Of a stretch of DNA of 12,333 nucleotides, positions 6,593 through 12,333 are shown piece after piece; position 1 is the stretch's first letter, and each line of letters opens with the position of its first letter. Below the pieces are notes generated by a model. The model was not told where the DNA came from. It worked only from the letters and a program-made list of their open reading frames with translations, and made no database searches. The DNA comes from Clostridia bacterium (lineage in GTDB: Bacteria > Bacillota > Clostridia > Christensenellales > CAG-1252): contig JAEDHM010000036.1 in the NCBI GenBank assembly GCA_016296985.1, forward strand, positions 1-12,333, read 5' to 3'. The translations under genes and the position numbers were made by a program.

Positions 6593-7258
6593 TTCCACGA
6601 ACTTATACCCCATACCTCTCAAAGTTACGATATGATCACGATAAACCCCAAGGTTTGAGCGGAGCATTTTTATGTGGGTATCCACCGTCCTGTCCTCGCC
6701 GAAGAAGGTATAACCCCAAACGTCGCTTAGGATGCTTTCACGGCTCATGGCGACTCCTTTGTTTTTTACGAGGTAGAACAAAAGGTCGTATTCTTTTGGC
6801 GTTAAATCCGCTTTCTTGCCGTCAACGGTAACGCTTCTTCCGTCAACGTCAATGACAAGTCCGCCGAAAACTTCTTTCTTATTTTCCCTTACCTTTCCGT
6901 CTTTACGCTTTAGGATAGCGGAGATTCTTGCCATCAATTCACGAGGGGAGAAGGGTTTTGTAACGTAGTCGTCAACGCCCAATTCAAAACCGAAAAGTTT
7001 GTCGTATTCTTCACCCCTTGCGGAAAGCATTATGGTGGGAATATCCGCAATTTTTTTAATTTGCTTTACTGCGCCAAAGCCGTCAAGACCGGGCATCATT
7101 ATATCCATAATAATAAGGTCGATAGAATTTTCTTTCACAGCAACTACCGCCTCGAAGCCGTTTGATGCTTCAAGTACCTCGTAATCGTTGAAGGTGGCGT
7201 ATTCACGGATAACGTCCCTTATTTCTTTTTCGTCGTCAACAATAAGGATTCTGCTCAT
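6578..7258 (-). CDS. OmpR/PhoB-family response regulator
   Basis: 226 residues, the usual length. Receiver domain 1-118: acidic pocket Asp8 and Asp9, phospho-acceptor Asp52 in IIMDIMMPG, switch residues Ser79 and Tyr98, and Lys101 in VTKPFSP. The C-terminal winged-helix DNA-binding domain (about 128-224) has LTPKEYDLLFYL, the recognition region around RTVDTHIKMLRSNL and the final wing RGMGYKFV. It should bind tandem direct repeats when phosphorylated, most likely by the divergent kinase 157 bp away. Its own promoter is near consensus, and a candidate direct-repeat box lies just upstream, which suggests autoregulation. CTCC at 7264-7267 (GGAG on the coding strand) gives a good ribosome binding site five bases before the start. 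I cannot name it beyond the family (PhoP-, VanR- and ResD-type members look alike). Confidence 0.95.
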   Translation of the reverse strand: MSRILIVDDEKEIRDVIREYATFNDYEVLEASNGFEAVVAVKENSIDLIIMDIMMPGLDGFGAVKQIKKIADIPTIMLSARGEEYDKLFGFELGVDDYVTKPFSPRELMARISAILKRKDGKVRENKKEVFGGLVIDVDGRSVTVDGKKADLTPKEYDLLFYLVKNKGVAMSRESILSDVWGYTFFGEDRTVDTHIKMLRSNLGVYRDHIVTLRGMGYKFVEKIEE

Positions 7259-7278
7259 AATAACTCCTTTGTCTTTTT

Positions 7279-7307
7279 ATTATACAAACCACTGCATTTT
7301 ATGTCAA
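7279..7307 (-). promoter_or_regulatory. Consensus promoter of the response regulator gene
   Basis: On the - strand TTGACA (7307-7302), 17-bp spacer, TATAAT (7284-7279): a perfect sigma-A consensus. Predicted start near 7272, leader about 14 bases holding the AAGGAG ribosome binding site. Confidence 0.92.
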
Positions 7308-7318
7308 GATAGGGGCAA

Positions 7319-7345
7319 TTAAAATCCCTTAACCTAGTCGTAACA
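7319..7345. promoter_or_regulatory. Candidate tandem response-regulator binding box
   Basis: TTAAAA (7319-7324), TTAACC (7329-7334) and GTAACA (7340-7345) are repeated in direct orientation at 10-11 bp spacing. This resembles the TTAACA-type repeats bound by Bacillus PhoP-like OmpR-family regulators. It lies at about -47 to -73 relative to the predicted regulator start, a usual activator position, and also upstream of the kinase promoter. Confidence 0.4.
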
Positions 7346-7377
7346 GTATGCCCTCGCCTTGTCCTTTTATACTTTTT

Positions 7378-7392
7378 ATTGACATAGTCAAT
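7378..7392. promoter_or_regulatory. Palindrome on the -35 of the kinase promoter (possible operator)
   Basis: ATTGAC (7378-7383) and GTCAAT (7387-7392) form a perfect inverted repeat around ATA, with TTTT (7373-7376) and AAAA (7394-7397) extending it after one mismatch. It contains the whole -35 hexamer TTGACA, so a bound protein would block the promoter. Confidence 0.4.
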
Positions 7393-7407
7393 TAAAAATG
7401 GTAAAAT
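7379..7407 (+). promoter_or_regulatory. Extended -10 promoter of the histidine kinase gene, near-leaderless
   Basis: TTGACA (7379-7384), 17-bp spacer, TAAAAT (7402-7407), extended -10 TGG (7399-7401). The expected start point is about 7413-7416, right at the ATG (7416), and there is no Shine-Dalgarno sequence. It is built like the promoter at 2061. Confidence 0.87.
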
Positions 7408-7415
7408 AATTTGGT

Positions 7416-8891
7416 ATGAAAAACAAGGAAAGCAAAATTCGTCTTTGGTTGAAAAAAAAGGTAAACGTAAAGGGCGTGCGATTCAGTATATGGGTTGCAT
7501 TTATTGTTTTTACCTTGGTTATTTTGGGTTTTGCTTGGCTTACACAAGTTTTTCTGTTTGACGTTTATTTTACAAGTTACCGCATTTCAAACCTTGAAAA
7601 GGACAGTTCAGCCCTTGTTTCCGCCTATTCAAATATTGATTACAAAACCACTTTCACCGACTATGCAAAAAGTGAAAACGTTACTCTTTTCGTCTTAGAA
7701 TCCGACGGTGGCGATTTAAGCGTAAAATTTTTCTCGCAAGAAAGTCAGTACGGCACAAGCGGAGTTTTAACTCTTACCACAAAATCGGGTAAGGAGATAA
7801 AAAGGGCGGTTTCCGAGTTTGTCGCATCGGGAGAAAAAAGTTTTATTCTCAATTCAGAAATGGACGATTCGGTTACCTACGTTTGCGCTCTTGGGAATAA
7901 GGGAAGCGAATTTTTGGTTATCCACTACGACCTGGGGCAAATCAACTCTACCAAAGAAATGCTAATCACCCAAATGTGGATTTTCACCGCAACCGTGGTT
8001 GTTTTATCCTTTATCATAAGTTTTATGATAAGCGGTATGATAAGCAAGGACCTTGAAAACCTTTCCCATTCGGCGGAAGAGTTTGCCAAAGGCAAAACGG
8101 ATATCAAATTTAAGGAAAGCGGTTTTTCTGAAATTAAAGAGCTTGCAACAACCTTAAATTACGCTACCGCCGAGGTAAGCAAGGCGGAAACCTTAAGGCG
8201 CGAACTTATTGCCAACGTATCCCACGACTTGCGCACCCCTTTGACCATAATCAAAGGCTATGCCGAGTTGATAAGGGATATTTCGGGGGATAAGCCTGAA
8301 AAACGTAATCAACACCTTGACAGCATTATAAAGGAAACGGACAGGCTTACCGTTCTTGTCAGAGATATGCTCAACCTTTCTCAACTTGAAAGTAATGCCG
8401 GCGAGATAAAAAGAGAAGTGTTCAATTTAAGTTATACCACAAACAGGGTAAAGGACAGTTTTAAGGTTTTTGAAGAACTTAACGGCTATCACCTTTTTGC
8501 TGACGTTGAAGAAGATATTCAAGTTTTGGGCGACCCTACTCGTATGGAGCTTGTCTTGTACAACCTTATCAGCAATTCAATCAACTACACCGGTGAAGAC
8601 AAAACCGTCTTTATAACCTTGAAGAGAGAAGGAGAGAGAGTCCGCTTTGGCGTAAGGGATACCGGCAAGGGTATGGACAGCGAACAAGCAAAGCTTATTT
8701 GGCAACGCTACTACAGGGCGAAAGAGCACGTCCGCGCCGTTGTGGGAAGCGGTTTGGGGCTTTCTATCGTAAAGGCGATTTTAGATTCGCACCCCCAAGT
8801 TGACTACGGTGTCAACAGCAAAATAGGGGAAGGAAGCGAGTTTTATTTCTCTCTTCCTATTGCGAAAAATGAAGATAATTTGCAAGAATAG
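7416..8891 (+). CDS. Membrane sensor histidine kinase (HAMP-HisKA-HATPase)
   Basis: 491 residues. Topology: short cytoplasmic basic N-terminus, TM helix 1 (about 23-48), extracytoplasmic sensor domain (about 50-180) of no family I recognise, TM helix 2 (about 185-210), HAMP linker (about 210-262), HisKA dimerisation domain and HATPase domain. The phospho-acceptor is His270 in NVSHDLRTPL. The N-box has Asn383 and Asn387 (YNLISNSINYT), G1 is RDTGKGM (414-420), the F-box region is IWQRYYRAK, and G2 is GSGLGLSIV (444-452). All catalytic boxes are intact. It should phosphorylate the divergently transcribed response regulator; this pairing is inferred from adjacency. No ribosome binding site precedes ATG 7416, consistent with a leaderless mRNA, and no in-frame internal start has a better site. 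Confidence 0.95.
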   Translation: MKNKESKIRLWLKKKVNVKGVRFSIWVAFIVFTLVILGFAWLTQVFLFDVYFTSYRISNLEKDSSALVSAYSNIDYKTTFTDYAKSENVTLFVLESDGGDLSVKFFSQESQYGTSGVLTLTTKSGKEIKRAVSEFVASGEKSFILNSEMDDSVTYVCALGNKGSEFLVIHYDLGQINSTKEMLITQMWIFTATVVVLSFIISFMISGMISKDLENLSHSAEEFAKGKTDIKFKESGFSEIKELATTLNYATAEVSKAETLRRELIANVSHDLRTPLTIIKGYAELIRDISGDKPEKRNQHLDSIIKETDRLTVLVRDMLNLSQLESNAGEIKREVFNLSYTTNRVKDSFKVFEELNGYHLFADVEEDIQVLGDPTRMELVLYNLISNSINYTGEDKTVFITLKREGERVRFGVRDTGKGMDSEQAKLIWQRYYRAKEHVRAVVGSGLGLSIVKAILDSHPQVDYGVNSKIGEGSEFYFSLPIAKNEDNLQE

Positions 8892-8903
8892 TTGCTTTTT
8901 TTG

Positions 8904-8933
8904 TTGTAAAACAAAAGCATACTGTGGTAATAT
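8904..8933 (+). promoter_or_regulatory. Extended -10 promoter of the aldolase gene
   Basis: TTGTAA (8904-8909), 18-bp spacer, TAATAT (8928-8933), extended -10 TGG (8925-8927). Predicted start near 8940. An imperfect T/A-rich inverted repeat (GCTTTT.../...AAAAGC, 8893-8919) overlaps the -35 and might weakly terminate transcription from the kinase gene. Confidence 0.7.
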
Positions 8934-8962
8934 AAATGTGCAATTTAAAAGGAGGTTAACTT

Positions 8963-9925
8963 ATGCCACTAGTTACCAGTAAAGAAATGTTTGAAAAAGC
9001 TTACAAAGGCGGTTATGCCGTAGGCGCTTTTAACGTAAATAATATGGAAATCGTTCAAGCGATTACCGAAGCTTGCCGTGAAGAAAAGGCTCCCGTAATC
9101 CTTCAAGTTTCCAAGGGCGCTCGCGCCTATGCCAATCACACCTATTTGGTAAAATTGGTTGAAGCTGCAGTTTTAGAATGTCCCGAAATTCCCATCGTTT
9201 TACACCTTGACCACGGTCCCGATTTTGAAACCTGCAAGGCTTGTATCGACGGCGGATTTACCTCTGTTATGATCGACGGTTCTGCTCACTCTTTTGAAAA
9301 GAATATCGAAGTAACCAGAAAGGTTGTTGAATACGCTCACGACCACGGCGTTGTAGTTGAAGGCGAACTTGGCACTTTGGCAGGTATTGAAGACGATGTT
9401 TGCCACGCCGAAGGTTCTTACACCCGTCCTGAAGAAGTTGAAGAATTCGTTTCTAAAACCGGCGTTGACTCTCTCGCAATCGCAATTGGCACAAGCCACG
9501 GCGCATACAAGTTTAAACCCGAACAATGCACCTTAAATGAAAAGGGTATCTTGGTTCCCCCCGCATTGAGATTTGATATTTTGGAAGAAGTAAGCAGACG
9601 TTTACCCAACTTCCCCATCGTTCTTCACGGTTCTTCTTCCGTACCTCAAGACTACGTTAAGATGGTAAACACTTACGGTGGCAAAATGCCCAACGCAATC
9701 GGTGTTCCCGAAGAACAACTCCGTCACGCCGCCGAGCTTTCCGTTTGTAAGATCAATATCGACTCTGACCTTCGTTTGGGTATGACTGGTACAATCCGCA
9801 AGTTCTTCTCCGAGCATCCCGACAAGTTCGACCCTCGTGAATATCTCAAACCCGCTCGCGCAAACATCAAGGAAATCGTAAGACACAAGCTCGTTGACGT
9901 TTTGGGTTGCGCAGGCAAGGCCTAG
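8963..9925 (+). CDS. fba: Class II fructose-bisphosphate aldolase
   Basis: 320 residues. It cleaves fructose 1,6-bisphosphate to dihydroxyacetone phosphate and glyceraldehyde 3-phosphate (and the reverse) using zinc, in the cytoplasm. Signature HLDHG holds catalytic Asp83 and zinc ligand His84; Glu135 lies in VEGELGTLAG; zinc ligands His179 (GTSHGAYKF) and His222 (VLHGSS) follow; substrate-binding NIDSDLR (265-271) is present. The length fits the short class II (TIGR01859-like) type. It has a very strong ribosome binding site, AAGGAGG (8949-8955), seven bases before the ATG. Many preferred C-ending codons (TTC, AAC, CTC, GAC) suggest high expression, as in GAPDH. It has its own promoter and is followed by another promoter, so it is probably monocistronic. 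Confidence 0.97.
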   Translation: MPLVTSKEMFEKAYKGGYAVGAFNVNNMEIVQAITEACREEKAPVILQVSKGARAYANHTYLVKLVEAAVLECPEIPIVLHLDHGPDFETCKACIDGGFTSVMIDGSAHSFEKNIEVTRKVVEYAHDHGVVVEGELGTLAGIEDDVCHAEGSYTRPEEVEEFVSKTGVDSLAIAIGTSHGAYKFKPEQCTLNEKGILVPPALRFDILEEVSRRLPNFPIVLHGSSSVPQDYVKMVNTYGGKMPNAIGVPEEQLRHAAELSVCKINIDSDLRLGMTGTIRKFFSEHPDKFDPREYLKPARANIKEIVRHKLVDVLGCAGKA

Positions 9926-9952
9926 TTGTTGAATTGTTCAGGGAAAAGTCTT

Positions 9953-9969
9953 GAAAATCATTGATTTTC
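9953..9969. repeat. Hairpin downstream of fba, weak candidate terminator
   Basis: GAAAATC (9953-9959) pairs perfectly with GATTTTC (9963-9969) around ATT. An alternative pairing GGGAAAA (9941-9947) with TTTTCCC (9965-9971) is also possible. No T-run follows it on the + strand (CCCTCAATTGC), so it may protect the 3' end or do nothing. Confidence 0.3.
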
Positions 9970-10049
9970 CCCTCAATTGCAAAAATTAAATCAACAAAAA
10001 CAGTATACTTTTTAGAAAAACCTTCAAGAAAGGTGAAAATAAAATTAAC

Positions 10050-10098
10050 ACTTGTTTATTTAGGCAAGTTGTTGTATAATAAAAAATGCCGATAGGCA
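10050..10098 (+). promoter_or_regulatory. gap promoter with possible operator and 5'-terminal hairpin
   Basis: TTGTTT (10052-10057), 17-bp spacer, perfect TATAAT (10075-10080). Predicted start at about 10087. An inverted repeat ACTTG (10050-10054) / CAAGT (10065-10069) overlaps the -35. A hairpin TGCC-GATA-GGCA (10087-10098) lies exactly at the predicted mRNA 5' end. The leader then carries CGGAGG (10117-10122) before ATG 10134. Confidence 0.75.
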
Positions 10099-10133
10099 AA
10101 GGAAAAAATTTTTAATCGGAGGATTATATCAAT

Positions 10134-11201
10134 ATGGCAAAAGTAAGAGTTGCAATTAACGGTTTTGGCAGAATCGGCCGTTTGGCTTTCAGACAAATGT
10201 TTGGCGCAAAGGGATTTGAAATCGTTGCTATCAATGACTTGACAAGCCCCAAAATGCTCGCTCATCTTTTGAAGTACGACACAATGCAAGGCAACTACGT
10301 AAGAAGCGGTCATACCGTTGATTACAAAGACCCCGTGTTGGCTGAAGATGGAAAAACAGTTGTTACCCCCGGCTCCATTATCGTAGACGGAAAAGAAATC
10401 ACCATTTACGCAAAAGCTGCTGCTAAAGAACTTCCTTGGAAAAAATTGAGAGTAGACGTTGTTTTAGAATGCACCGGTTTCTACACCTCAAAGGCAAAAG
10501 CCCAAGCACACATCGATGCAGGCGCTAAAAACGTTGTCATTTCCGCTCCCGCAGGCAACGACCTTCCCACAATCGTTTACAACGTTAACCACGACACTTT
10601 GACTGCTGATGATCACATCATCTCCGCTGCAAGCTGTACCACCAACTGCTTGGCTCCTATGGCTAAAGCTCTCAATGATTACGCTCCTATCCAAAGCGGT
10701 ATCATGACCACTGTTCACGCTTACACCGGCGACCAAATGATCCTTGACGGTCCTCAACGTAAGGGCGACTTGAGAAGATCCAGAGCAGGCGCTATGAACA
10801 TCGTTCCCAACTCCACCGGCGCTGCAAAAGCAATCGGTTTGGTTATTCCCGAATTGAACGGCAAACTCATCGGTTCCGCACAACGTGTTCCTACCGCTAC
10901 CGGTTCCACCACTATCCTCGTTGCTGTTGTAAAGGGCAAGGACGTTACTGTTCAAGGCATCAATGATGCAATGAAGGCTGCTGCAAATGAATCTTTCGGC
11001 TACAACACCGATCAAATCGTTTCTTCCGACATCGTTGGTATGACTTACGGTTCTTTGTTTGATGCAACTCAAACTATGGTTGCAAAAATCGACGACGATA
11101 CTTATCAAGTACAAGTTGTTAGCTGGTACGACAACGAAAACAGCTACACCAGCCAAATGGTTCGTACTATTAAGCACTTCGCAACCTTCTTGGGAAAATA
11201 A
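10134..11201 (+). CDS. gap: Type I glyceraldehyde-3-phosphate dehydrogenase
   Basis: 355 residues. It oxidises glyceraldehyde 3-phosphate with NAD and phosphate to 1,3-bisphosphoglycerate in glycolysis. The N-terminal Rossmann motif is INGFGRIGR (8-16). Asp35 in the IND segment fits NAD rather than NADP preference. The catalytic site is SAASCTTNCLAP with Cys168, and His195 is in TVHAYTG. The C-terminal WYDNENSY segment (331-338) is intact. It is about 15-20 residues longer than typical enzymes, with the additions in surface regions such as 66-85. RVPTATGST replaces the commoner RVP-x-PTGS. A GGAGG ribosome binding site lies 11 bases before the ATG. Codon use is strongly biased, as for a highly expressed gene. 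It lies next to fba but has its own promoter and terminator; pgk and tpi are not in the window. Confidence 0.98.
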   Translation: MAKVRVAINGFGRIGRLAFRQMFGAKGFEIVAINDLTSPKMLAHLLKYDTMQGNYVRSGHTVDYKDPVLAEDGKTVVTPGSIIVDGKEITIYAKAAAKELPWKKLRVDVVLECTGFYTSKAKAQAHIDAGAKNVVISAPAGNDLPTIVYNVNHDTLTADDHIISAASCTTNCLAPMAKALNDYAPIQSGIMTTVHAYTGDQMILDGPQRKGDLRRSRAGAMNIVPNSTGAAKAIGLVIPELNGKLIGSAQRVPTATGSTTILVAVVKGKDVTVQGINDAMKAAANESFGYNTDQIVSSDIVGMTYGSLFDATQTMVAKIDDDTYQVQVVSWYDNENSYTSQMVRTIKHFATFLGK

Positions 11202-11226
11202 GAATTTTGCAAACAACAAAAAAATC

Positions 11227-11253
11227 GAGCAGGTGAAAACCTGCTCTTTTTTT
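11227..11253 (+). terminator. Strong intrinsic terminator of gap
   Basis: GAGCAGGT (11227-11234), GAAA tetraloop, ACCTGCTC (11239-11246), then seven T (11247-11253). A textbook Rho-independent terminator 25 bp after the gap stop. Confidence 0.96.
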
Positions 11254-11291
11254 ATAATCCTAAAATAAACGAAAAAAAAGAGAACGCTAAC

Positions 11292-11460
11292 TCTATTCGC
11301 CTTCGGCGAGTTCTATTGCTACGCAGTGATATTCGGCTTACGCCGAGTGATATTTGCTGCGCAAGTTTAGGGCGAATAGAATATCACTGAAGCCGCAAGG
11401 CTTCAATATCACTGTCGCTGTGCGACAATATCACTCTTTGCGTCAGCAAAGAATATCACT
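11292..11460. repeat. Modular hairpin array with constant 9-mer linkers (AATATCACT / AGTGATATT)
   Basis: Seven short hairpins in a row with different stems: 11297-11309 (TCGCC/GGCGA), 11317-11325 (TGC/GCA), 11333-11346 (TCGGC/GCCGA), 11354-11364 (TTGC/GCAA), 11389-11404 (GAAGCC/GGCTTC), 11414-11426 (GTCGC/GCGAC), 11436-11451 (CTTTGC/GCAAAG). In the right half each is bordered by AATATCACT (11380, 11405, 11427, 11452). In the left half the reverse complement AGTGATATT follows the hairpins (11325, 11346; degenerate at 11309). The array is therefore two head-to-head halves. An outer 10-bp stem, TCTATTCGCC (11292-11301) with GGCGAATAGA (11371-11380), encloses the left half. It lies between convergent genes, with no credible protein code. 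Confidence 0.85.
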
Positions 11461-11468
11461 TTATACCA

Positions 11469-11521
11469 ACAGAAAAGAGAGAATTTTCGGATATGAACCG
11501 TCTGTTCTCTCTTTTTGCTGT
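11469..11521. terminator. Long hairpin, possible terminator of the NlpC/P60 gene
   Basis: AAAAGAGAGAA (11473-11483) pairs perfectly with TTCTCTCTTTT (11505-11515). An inner CGG/CCG (11488-11490 / 11498-11500) and an outer ACAG/CTGT (11469-11472 / 11518-11521) add to it. Read on the - strand, it ends in a TTTT run that is part of the stem. It is 128 bp beyond the NlpC/P60 stop, so it is a candidate rather than a certain terminator. Confidence 0.45.
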
Positions 11522-11531
11522 AATATGGGTT

Positions 11532-11587
11532 TGGGCTTAGCCCATTTGCGTTTGCAGTCAAATGCGATGCTCGCACTTAACGACGTT
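11532..11587. repeat. Second cluster of contiguous short hairpins
   Basis: Four hairpins run almost without gaps: TGGGC-TTA-GCCCA (11532-11544), CATTTG/CAAATG (11543-11548 / 11559-11564), TGCGA-TGC-TCGCA (11563-11575) and AAC-GAC-GTT (11579-11587). Three have 3-base loops. They lack the AATATCACT linker of the neighbouring array. Bases 11588-11642 hold nothing further I can recognise. Confidence 0.6.
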
Positions 11588-11642
11588 GTTCAAATTCTCC
11601 GCTAAGAAGATCACCCTTTTGGCATTCTCTTTTTACTTATCG

Positions 11643-12333
11643 TTATTCAATAATTCGTCTTGCTTCTATGTAATAGGACCAACGGACGTCGCTTATTTCC
11701 TCGATAACCGCATAATCGGATGCGGTGTGAAGAATATAGTTGTTTCCAAGGTATAATGCAACGTGGCCTACGCGCTCAAGCCCTTCTTGGTTTACACGGT
11801 CCTCGTTTGTGAAGAAAAGCAAGTCGCCACGCTGTATATCATCCCTTTCAACAAAAGCGCCTTGAGATACTTGATCACGGGTTGTAAGTCCAAGCAAAGC
11901 GCCGTTTCCCTTGTAGAATATGTATTGCATAAGGGAAGAGCAGTCAAACTCATTTATATCAAAGTCTTTAAGCAAAACGCCCTTACCGTTGTGATAACGG
12001 ATTGCTCCGTAAACGTAGGGCGTACCTAAAAGGTTTTCGCCATCGCTTACTATTCTTTCAATTCTTTCATCATTTGAAACTTCAAGTTGACAAAGTTCGG
12101 TATACGCAGAACTTCCCGATACGTAGCCGATTTGACCACGGACGGTGGTTTTGTACCAACCCTTTTCGGTACCAAGATAGGGGAGTAAATCACCCTTTGT
12201 GAAAACGGCAAGGACAGGGTAGCTTGTGCCAACGCCACTTCTTACGTTTAGTCCCTCGGTTATAATTCTCACGTAGTCCTTGTAAACAGGAGTAGGTAGT
12301 TCAACTTCGGGATTGTCCTCGGTAGGCTTGTCA
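11643..12333 (-). CDS. SH3b-NlpC/P60 cell-wall peptidase, N-terminus beyond the window
   Basis: Partial: the frame stays open to the right edge, giving 229 or more residues. The codon at 12272 is an internal GTG (Val), within KDYVRIITEG, not a start. An acidic Pro-rich linker (visible residues 1-20) leads into a bacterial SH3 domain (about 21-80, EGLNVRSGVGTSYPVL) and then an NlpC/P60 (C40) domain. Family catalytic residues are Cys131 (EFDCSSLM), His190 (VGHVALYLG) and probably His202 (ILHTAS). Such enzymes cut gamma-D-Glu to meso-diaminopimelate or similar bonds in peptidoglycan stem peptides and are secreted. A signal peptide and perhaps further SH3b repeats should lie in the missing part. 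It is convergent with gap. Confidence 0.93.
   Translation of the reverse strand, partial: DKPTEDNPEVELPTPVYKDYVRIITEGLNVRSGVGTSYPVLAVFTKGDLLPYLGTEKGWYKTTVRGQIGYVSGSSAYTELCQLEVSNDERIERIVSDGENLLGTPYVYGAIRYHNGKGVLLKDFDINEFDCSSLMQYIFYKGNGALLGLTTRDQVSQGAFVERDDIQRGDLLFFTNEDRVNQEGLERVGHVALYLGNNYILHTASDYAVIEEISDVRWSYYIEARRIIE

Noticed and set aside
8893..8919. Intrinsic terminator after the histidine kinase
   Set aside because: The inverted repeat is imperfect, its T-run is on the left arm, and it overlaps the fba -35; not a standard terminator.
10488..11219. Long open frame antisense to gap
   Set aside because: It arises from the strong codon bias of gap; low-quality, Ser/Val/Asn-rich composition and no ribosome binding site.
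11292..11460. CRISPR array
   Set aside because: The constant unit is only 9 bp, the variable parts are 9-16 bp palindromes, the orientation flips in the middle, and no cas genes are present.
11469..11521. T-box or other riboswitch
   Set aside because: No T-box core (such as GGGTGG-ACCGCG) or other riboswitch consensus is present, and no gene follows on the + strand.
11354..11605. Open frame across the hairpin array
   Set aside because: It reads through palindromic repeats with no ribosome binding site or domain; the DNA structure explains the sequence better.
12270..12272. Start codon of the NlpC/P60 gene at 12272
   Set aside because: It is a GTG inside a frame that stays open to the window edge, with an ordinary Pro-rich linker before it and no ribosome binding site; the protein is partial.

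Overview
The window looks like chromosomal DNA of a low-to-moderate GC Gram-positive bacterium, most likely an uncultured Clostridia-type Bacillota. The reasons are strong GGAGG ribosome binding sites, sigma-A promoters that are often of the extended -10 (TGn) type, a long divergent PRPP synthetase of a kind I associate with clostridia, an NlpC/P60 peptidase with an SH3b domain, and a Rho with a long N/Q-rich insertion. The taxonomic call is an inference. All genes look like ordinary chromosomal genes. There is no phage, insertion sequence, tRNA, rRNA or CRISPR array.

Layout. Positions 1-75 hold a degenerate inverted repeat that looks like an interspersed element. Next, on the + strand: a xylose-isomerase-like TIM-barrel enzyme (250-993), a membrane-anchored trypsin/HtrA-type protease without a PDZ domain (1057-2025), and a small two-helix membrane protein with a coiled coil and zinc ribbon (2096-2635). 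These are followed by an operon of PRPP synthetase and a metallo-beta-lactamase-fold hydrolase (2739-4562). A structured intergenic region (4563-4749) precedes rho (4750-6489). A bidirectional terminator separates rho from a convergent OmpR-family response regulator (6578-7258, - strand). Its probable partner histidine kinase is divergent (7416-8891, + strand). The 157 bp between the two contains two good promoters, a candidate tandem response-regulator box and a palindrome on the kinase -35. Next come class II fructose-bisphosphate aldolase (8963-9925) and GAPDH (10134-11201), each with its own promoter and strong ribosome binding site. After the GAPDH terminator, 11254-11642 contains no convincing gene but is packed with short perfect hairpins. 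The window ends inside a secreted-type SH3b-NlpC/P60 peptidase on the - strand whose N-terminus lies beyond the right edge.

How the genes fit together. Aldolase and GAPDH are consecutive-stage glycolytic enzymes and probably highly expressed; PRPP synthetase feeds nucleotide and amino acid synthesis; Rho ends transcription; the two-component pair and the membrane-bound protease and peptidase suggest envelope sensing and maintenance. Apart from the Prs-hydrolase operon, the genes seem to be separate units rather than one pathway.

Most worth a second look: the modular hairpin array at 11292-11460, whose stems differ in sequence but keep their pairing and are joined by a constant 9-mer (AATATCACT or its complement), with a likely degenerate relative upstream of rho; the prion-like N/Q-rich insertion in Rho; and two promoters placed so close to the start codon that the mRNAs should be leaderless or nearly so.
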